From contig CM072156.1 of the NCBI GenBank assembly GCA_036850595.1, forward strand, positions 7,433,441 to 7,497,440: a stretch of DNA of 64,000 bases, in the 5' to 3' direction. Below are positions 59,940-64,000 of this stretch, one piece after another. Below the pieces are notes generated by a model, which searched no databases, had not been told where the DNA came from, and saw nothing but the letters and a program-made list of their open reading frames with translations. How positions within the stretch are numbered: position 1 is the first letter of the stretch; each line of letters begins with the position of its first letter. The stretch is from Rhyacichthys aspro. Taxonomy: Eukaryota > Chordata > Actinopteri > Gobiiformes > Rhyacichthyidae. The translations under genes and the position numbers were made by a program.

Positions 59940-60320
59940 TCTCTGCTAAAACAGTGATCTCCGCTGCTTGTGGTGAGTGTGGTATTGAGCCGTGCCCTGA
60001 CTCAAACACAGCCTGTCAGTTCACATAACACTTGTTGGTTGTTTAAAACTCTACAGAAAGCTTCACAGCCATCCACAGCCTCGGTATTTTTAATCCTCTC
60101 GTTTGCATGATTTCACACTGAGCATTTACATAACCACTTCCTTCATGCCACAAACCTGAAGCACTCCTCCTCCAACGCCACTGATATCGTCTCAAGAATC
60201 ATAATTAACAGTAAGTAAGGAAATGTCTGGTCAGCACTCGCAGATATCTATCACCGTGGAGACGATTTCCACAATAATTATTGGCTTATTTCACTGCTGT
60301 GGACTGTGCATGGTATATGT
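59940..60320. promoter_or_regulatory. Candidate conserved non-coding element
   Basis: Even-composition block with an octamer-like tttgcatg near 60103, ataattaac at about 60201 and aataattattgg near 60273. CpGs are retained at 60240-60265. Repeat-free. Confidence 0.36.
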
Positions 60321-61107
60321 CTTTGGTTTGGCACTTGAGATTTTAGTTCTGGTGAGAAATACATTTAACAAGATTTAAATAACTTGTTACAATCAGGCAC
60401 CTACTGCCCTCATGTGGCCATGGTGTGAACTGCAATTTAAAAAGTAATAAAGATAGACTCAGCAAAAAGCCATAGTGCTTCTCCAGACTGCAAAAAACAA
60501 TCTTAAAAGAGAAATAGATAAAATTATAAGGTTCTTAATTGTGACTACATATTTTACACTGCCTACAATGAAGCTGAAATATACAAAAAAATGTAACTTT
60601 TCATTGAGCCACACTTTCTGACACAAATGCACCATAAAATATAAGAAAAGGAATGTTAAATAAAAATCATGAAATTCAGTGGTTTTCAAAGTACGCAGTG
60701 GTCAGTGAGATTTTAAGGTTACATAACAAATAAATATGAAATAACACCATGTCAGCCAAGTCAATTTTACAGTTATTATGTCATTATGCCGTTTTGTTGC
60801 TAGTCACAAGCCTTAAGACTTTTAGTGACAAAGGTCTTGGTCTCATCCATGAATCAGATGCATTTTTACTCTGCTTTGGTTTGCTTTTGGACATTATGGA
60901 CTTTAGATTTTGAGCCAGATTTATCAAGGCCTTGCATAATTTAGCTTGTTTTTGGTTCAAGAAAAGGCACCATTAAGATTTGCTTCAGGGTTGTAGTTCT
61001 GTTTAGCCCAGATTTTGCAACTGGGAGGCAATTTACACAACAACACTTGACATGACATTACACAAGGCTGGCATTTTCACTCCAAGCAAACCAGCGTCTT
61101 CTCTAAA

Positions 61108-61127
61108 AACAACAACAACAACAACAA
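61108..61127 (+). repeat. (AAC)n microsatellite
   Basis: Six to seven uninterrupted AAC units. Confidence 0.93.
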
Positions 61128-61680
61128 GCATTATCACTCTAGAAGAGGAGTAGAAGAAGTAGCAAAAAGAAAACCTACCCCCTACTGGTCTGGCATAAGT
61201 ACTGCGCCATTTTGGGCGTTTTGGATGGCTCAGTGTGAATGAAGAATATGTCGTAACCATTTTTGTGTAAATGCGAATCGACAACAACGAGACTGAGGTG
61301 TTTTCTTGCCCATCGTTCTCATGTAAGCAGCCACTGGGTCTCCTGTATTTGTGTGAGTTCCTGTTTCACAGCACAAAAACTGGGTCGGAGAGTTTTTAAG
61401 TGAGACGTTCAGCCTGATCTATCAAGGTTTGCAACTCACAAAAAAGGCACAAAAAAAGCGCCAAACTTTAATGCCAAAAAAAGCAGGTATTAAGCATCTT
61501 TGTCAGGGTTCACATGTCGAGTCAGGTTTACACAGCACAAAGAGGATCACCAGAAAACTTTGCATTCATACATGACTTTTTTGTCACTGATTAGCCTTCC
61601 TTCATCACCCTCCTGAACACTCTTGACATGGTCTAATTGCTCTGGTTCATTCCAGTCTCGGTTTGTGTGGTCTTCAGTGC

Positions 61681-61702
61681 TTTTTTTTTTTTTTTTTTTT
61701 TT
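61681..61702 (+). repeat. Poly-T tract (22 T)
   Basis: Uninterrupted run of 22 T. Confidence 0.97.
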
Positions 61703-61959
61703 CTTGTTGAATTCCTTGCTGAGTGTAAGTGGAAATAAATCAGTACTTCAAATTTGAATATGTGAACAGCAGATGCTTTCTGTTTTAGGAGAATGCTCCG
61801 ACTCAGCTTTCCACATTACCACATCTCCACATTGTTAGAGTGCACTAGAAATGGCAGCACATTATTTTCAAAGACATAAATCCTGGAGACATGTTACACA
61901 TTATGGGATTAACTCTGGCTCTTAACAAATATTCTCTTGTGTGAATTTCCAGTGCAGTT

Positions 61960-62330
61960 GAATTTACGCAGAGGGGCCTGATTTCTCTACAGCCTATGTC
62001 TTTGCGTTTCCAGCACGATCGACTGATTCTACATTATGTGTGAGATACAAAGACGTGTTTTGTTAATGACGGCCTCATTGATTTATTACGTGTGTGTTTG
62101 TTTGCAGCTTCTCTCTGGGTGGTCTGCTTCAGCTCGGCTTCATGGGAAAGGAAGCATGTGTGCTCTGATGCAGTTTCCTGTCTCTACAGCCTTTACAGTA
62201 CATGTTGTTGTGTGTCCCTGTGTGTTATTAATGCACCGTTGACGTGATTCTCCAGCTCGGTCATGCTCCAGTGCGACCTGGTTCCTCCGACACACCTGCT
62301 GCTGTCTCTGCCAACATTATAAATGAAGCT
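61960..62330. promoter_or_regulatory. Weak candidate regulatory block
   Basis: Even composition with CpGs at 62003-62060 and 62237-62290. No exon borders or repeats. Lower confidence than the other blocks. Confidence 0.27.
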
Positions 62331-63339
62331 CCAGTTGAACATGGAAGGGCTGTGCTTTATACTGAGGACTACAGGACCCCACCATCAAAATGCTGGGATA
62401 AAACAGAAAAGATTTTAGGTATTGAATTGCAGAAGGCCAAAATGGCAGATTCCAAAAAATGCCAAATAAAAGCTTCATAACTTAAACAAACAATATTGAA
62501 ATTAAAATGCCATTCTTTAAAGACAACCTAAAATATTGAGGCTTTCAGTACTTAAGTGTTTTAGTGCACTTACCCACTTTTGAGAAAGAATAAAAGATTG
62601 CCCAAAATTACCCATTAAAATTCTATTGCATTACATCTGAAATACCTCTGCAGACAGTTATTATTTTTTTAACCACAAACCACTTTGGTTAAGAAATATT
62701 CTTACTGTTTTTTCTGAGTAAAGCCGTGCCATTGGAAACATTAGTGTCCATTAGGCAGTAAAGGAGGCGCCAGGAGGCATCAGTCTTATTAGACATTTTC
62801 AAGACATTTTCACCATTAGTCAGCAACTATATTCTTACAGAACCATCAGGCGTTTATTTCTAACATATTTGAAGAGGTGTCATCTGAAGAATGATGCACA
62901 ATCAACGCAATAATTTATCTAAGTCCTGCTGTTTCTAACTGTGAAACCAGGAATTTCCAGTAGATGGCAGAAGCCCACGCTCTGAGGATTTGGTTTGAAA
63001 CAGTGCATTACAGTGTGTACATTACACACTGGATGAAATCATACAGTAATGTAATGATTCTAATGCTATAATCCTTGCAGGCAACAGTATCTTTATACAC
63101 TGCTTATTTTTCACTGTTTTCCTACTTTGTTTACAAGATGTGTGTGTCAAATGTGGCATTAATTAAGAGGTTGACAAGATCAATCAAATAAAATTGAACC
63201 ACTCAAGACACATTTTTATTTTAACAGCCCAGAGGTGTTCAAGTAATAATTCTACGTATTGTCCAGAGCCAAACAAAAACTAATACAATAATCTTCTTTA
63301 TTTGTTTCATGAATTCAAGTCATAGTTTACATAGACCTC
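62331..63339. other. Non-coding stretch containing a CTCF core match
   Basis: AT-rich apart from the CTCF-like site at 62957-62970. Nothing else recognised. Confidence 0.5.
62957..62970 (+). promoter_or_regulatory. Perfect CTCF core match (+ orientation)
   Basis: ccagtagatggcag matches all 14 positions of CCASYAGRKGGCRS. It lies in AT-rich DNA with no nearby repeat, and points away from the minus-strand site at 49.26 kb. Confidence 0.5.
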
Positions 63340-63598
63340 TCTTTGCACATATACATTTGCACATTTATTGACAATTGCACAAAAGCTGATGCTGCACTTT
63401 AATTATGTATTTAGCTAATATGCTGCCTTTTAACTTCCCTACTTTATTGTATTTGTACTTTCTACTACTGTATTTAGACCTATTTATCAATGTCATACTT
63501 AGATTTATTTTTTTTTACATTGCTTGGCGTTTGTTGTGGACAGCAAAGAAAGAATTTAATTGTACACGTGACAATAAACTCTTTGAATTGAATTGAAT
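63340..63598 (+). mobile_element. LINE 3' end with (TTGAA) tail
   Basis: The order 'ttgcacatttattg', 'ttgtattt', 'ttgttgtggacagcaaag', 'gaatttaattgtaca', 'gtgacaataaa' and a terminal ttgaattgaattgaa reproduces the 3' untranslated end and short tandem tail of fish L2/Rex-type LINEs. The coding part is absent, so it is a 5'-truncated copy. The call rests on recalled family patterns, not on a database search. Confidence 0.65.
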
Positions 63599-64000
63599 GT
63601 AAATAGGATAAAAAGGTGTGCTGCCCTGGACATATTATAGTACATGTTACCTTTGTGTTTGGTGTATGGTATCAACACAGTTTTGTAGTATAACAAAATA
63701 CACTAGGAGCAATAAGAAGCAGCTTTGGACTCTGACTAAACATAATAGTCGAGTGTTTGTAAGGAACAGTTTGGATGTTGAGTTGTAGATTAGTGATTTT
63801 AACATTATAATGTGATATCAAATTGTGCCAATAGACGTAGAGGTGTGAGCTCTGTACTGCAGCTTGCTTAAGTGAGTCAGCTGCTGTGGTTTAATTGTGG
63901 TTGTTTTGGTTCTACAGAGTCATGTGCTGTAGATAGATCTCTTTTAATTTAATCTTTTAAGGCAATGGAATGAAATGTATGAAGCTTGGCTCACATTGAT
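63599..64000. other. Non-coding stretch, nothing recognised
   Basis: AT-rich. An AP-1/NF-E2-type 9-mer tgagtcagc lies near 63873. No gene or element called. Confidence 0.5.

Larger units (their letters stand above)
60321..61959. other. AT-rich stretch with simple repeats
   Basis: Holds an (AAC)n run (61108-61127) and T22 (61681-61702). No gene or element recognised; the T-run could be a reversed poly-A tail, but no element body is visible. Confidence 0.5.

Noticed and set aside
1..64000. Bacterial-type operon, CRISPR array, prophage or toxin system
   Set aside because: No ribosome-binding sites, no direct-repeat/spacer arrays, no long prokaryote-style frames, and clear vertebrate repeats.

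Overview
This window looks like non-coding DNA from a vertebrate nuclear genome, most probably a teleost fish. No reading frame has the length, composition and splice context of a convincing gene. The longest open frame is 188 codons, stops are frequent in all six frames, and most of the sequence is AT-rich with few CpGs. The fish assignment is an inference from the remnants of dispersed elements: LINE 3' ends that finish in a polyadenylation-like signal, a copy of the fish 'gtggatagtaac / tcaagtaac' repeat, a tRNA-derived SINE head, MITE ends rich in 'ggttaac'-like sequence, and CA/TG, AAAT and poly-A/T tracts. No bacterial, phage, plasmid, organellar, rRNA or CRISPR feature was seen.

Layout. 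The background is AT-rich sequence with low complexity. About 28 islands of a few hundred bases stand out from it, with balanced base composition, retained CpGs, no repeat character and dense homeodomain, POU, E-box, GATA or nuclear-receptor motifs. The clearest are near 2.2-2.8, 5.0-5.6, 8.5-8.8, 9.9-10.1, 11.0-11.9, 15.2-15.6, 17.5-18.8, 25.4-26.1, 33.4-33.8, 37.1-37.8, 41.9-42.6, 43.5-44.6, 47.4-47.7, 48.7-50.9, 53.0-53.9 and 55.5-55.8 kb. They look like the conserved non-coding elements found in gene deserts or very large introns around developmental genes. I cannot measure conservation here, so these are candidates.

Mobile-element remnants lie between the islands: LINE 3' ends at 36.4-36.7 and 63.3-63.6 kb, three copies of one unnamed dispersed repeat (24.7, 34.4, 48.4 kb), two copies of another (10.5, 39.7 kb), a repeat-SINE pair at 46.6-46.85 kb, and MITE-like fragments at 11.9 and 12.9 kb.

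The observations most worth checking are these. Two perfect CTCF-core matches and one near-perfect match lie at 47.04 (+), 49.26 (-) and 62.96 (+) kb, the first two convergent. A perfect DR3 nuclear-receptor element lies at 9.99 kb. A CpG-rich island with a perfect splice donor lies at 25.7-26.1 kb. A 45-base in-frame candidate exon lies on the minus strand at 43.43-43.47 kb, and there is a near-perfect 21-base palindrome at 8.62 kb. If the exon is real, a large minus-strand gene crosses the window and most of what is seen is intron. I saw no sign of a novel protein-coding system.
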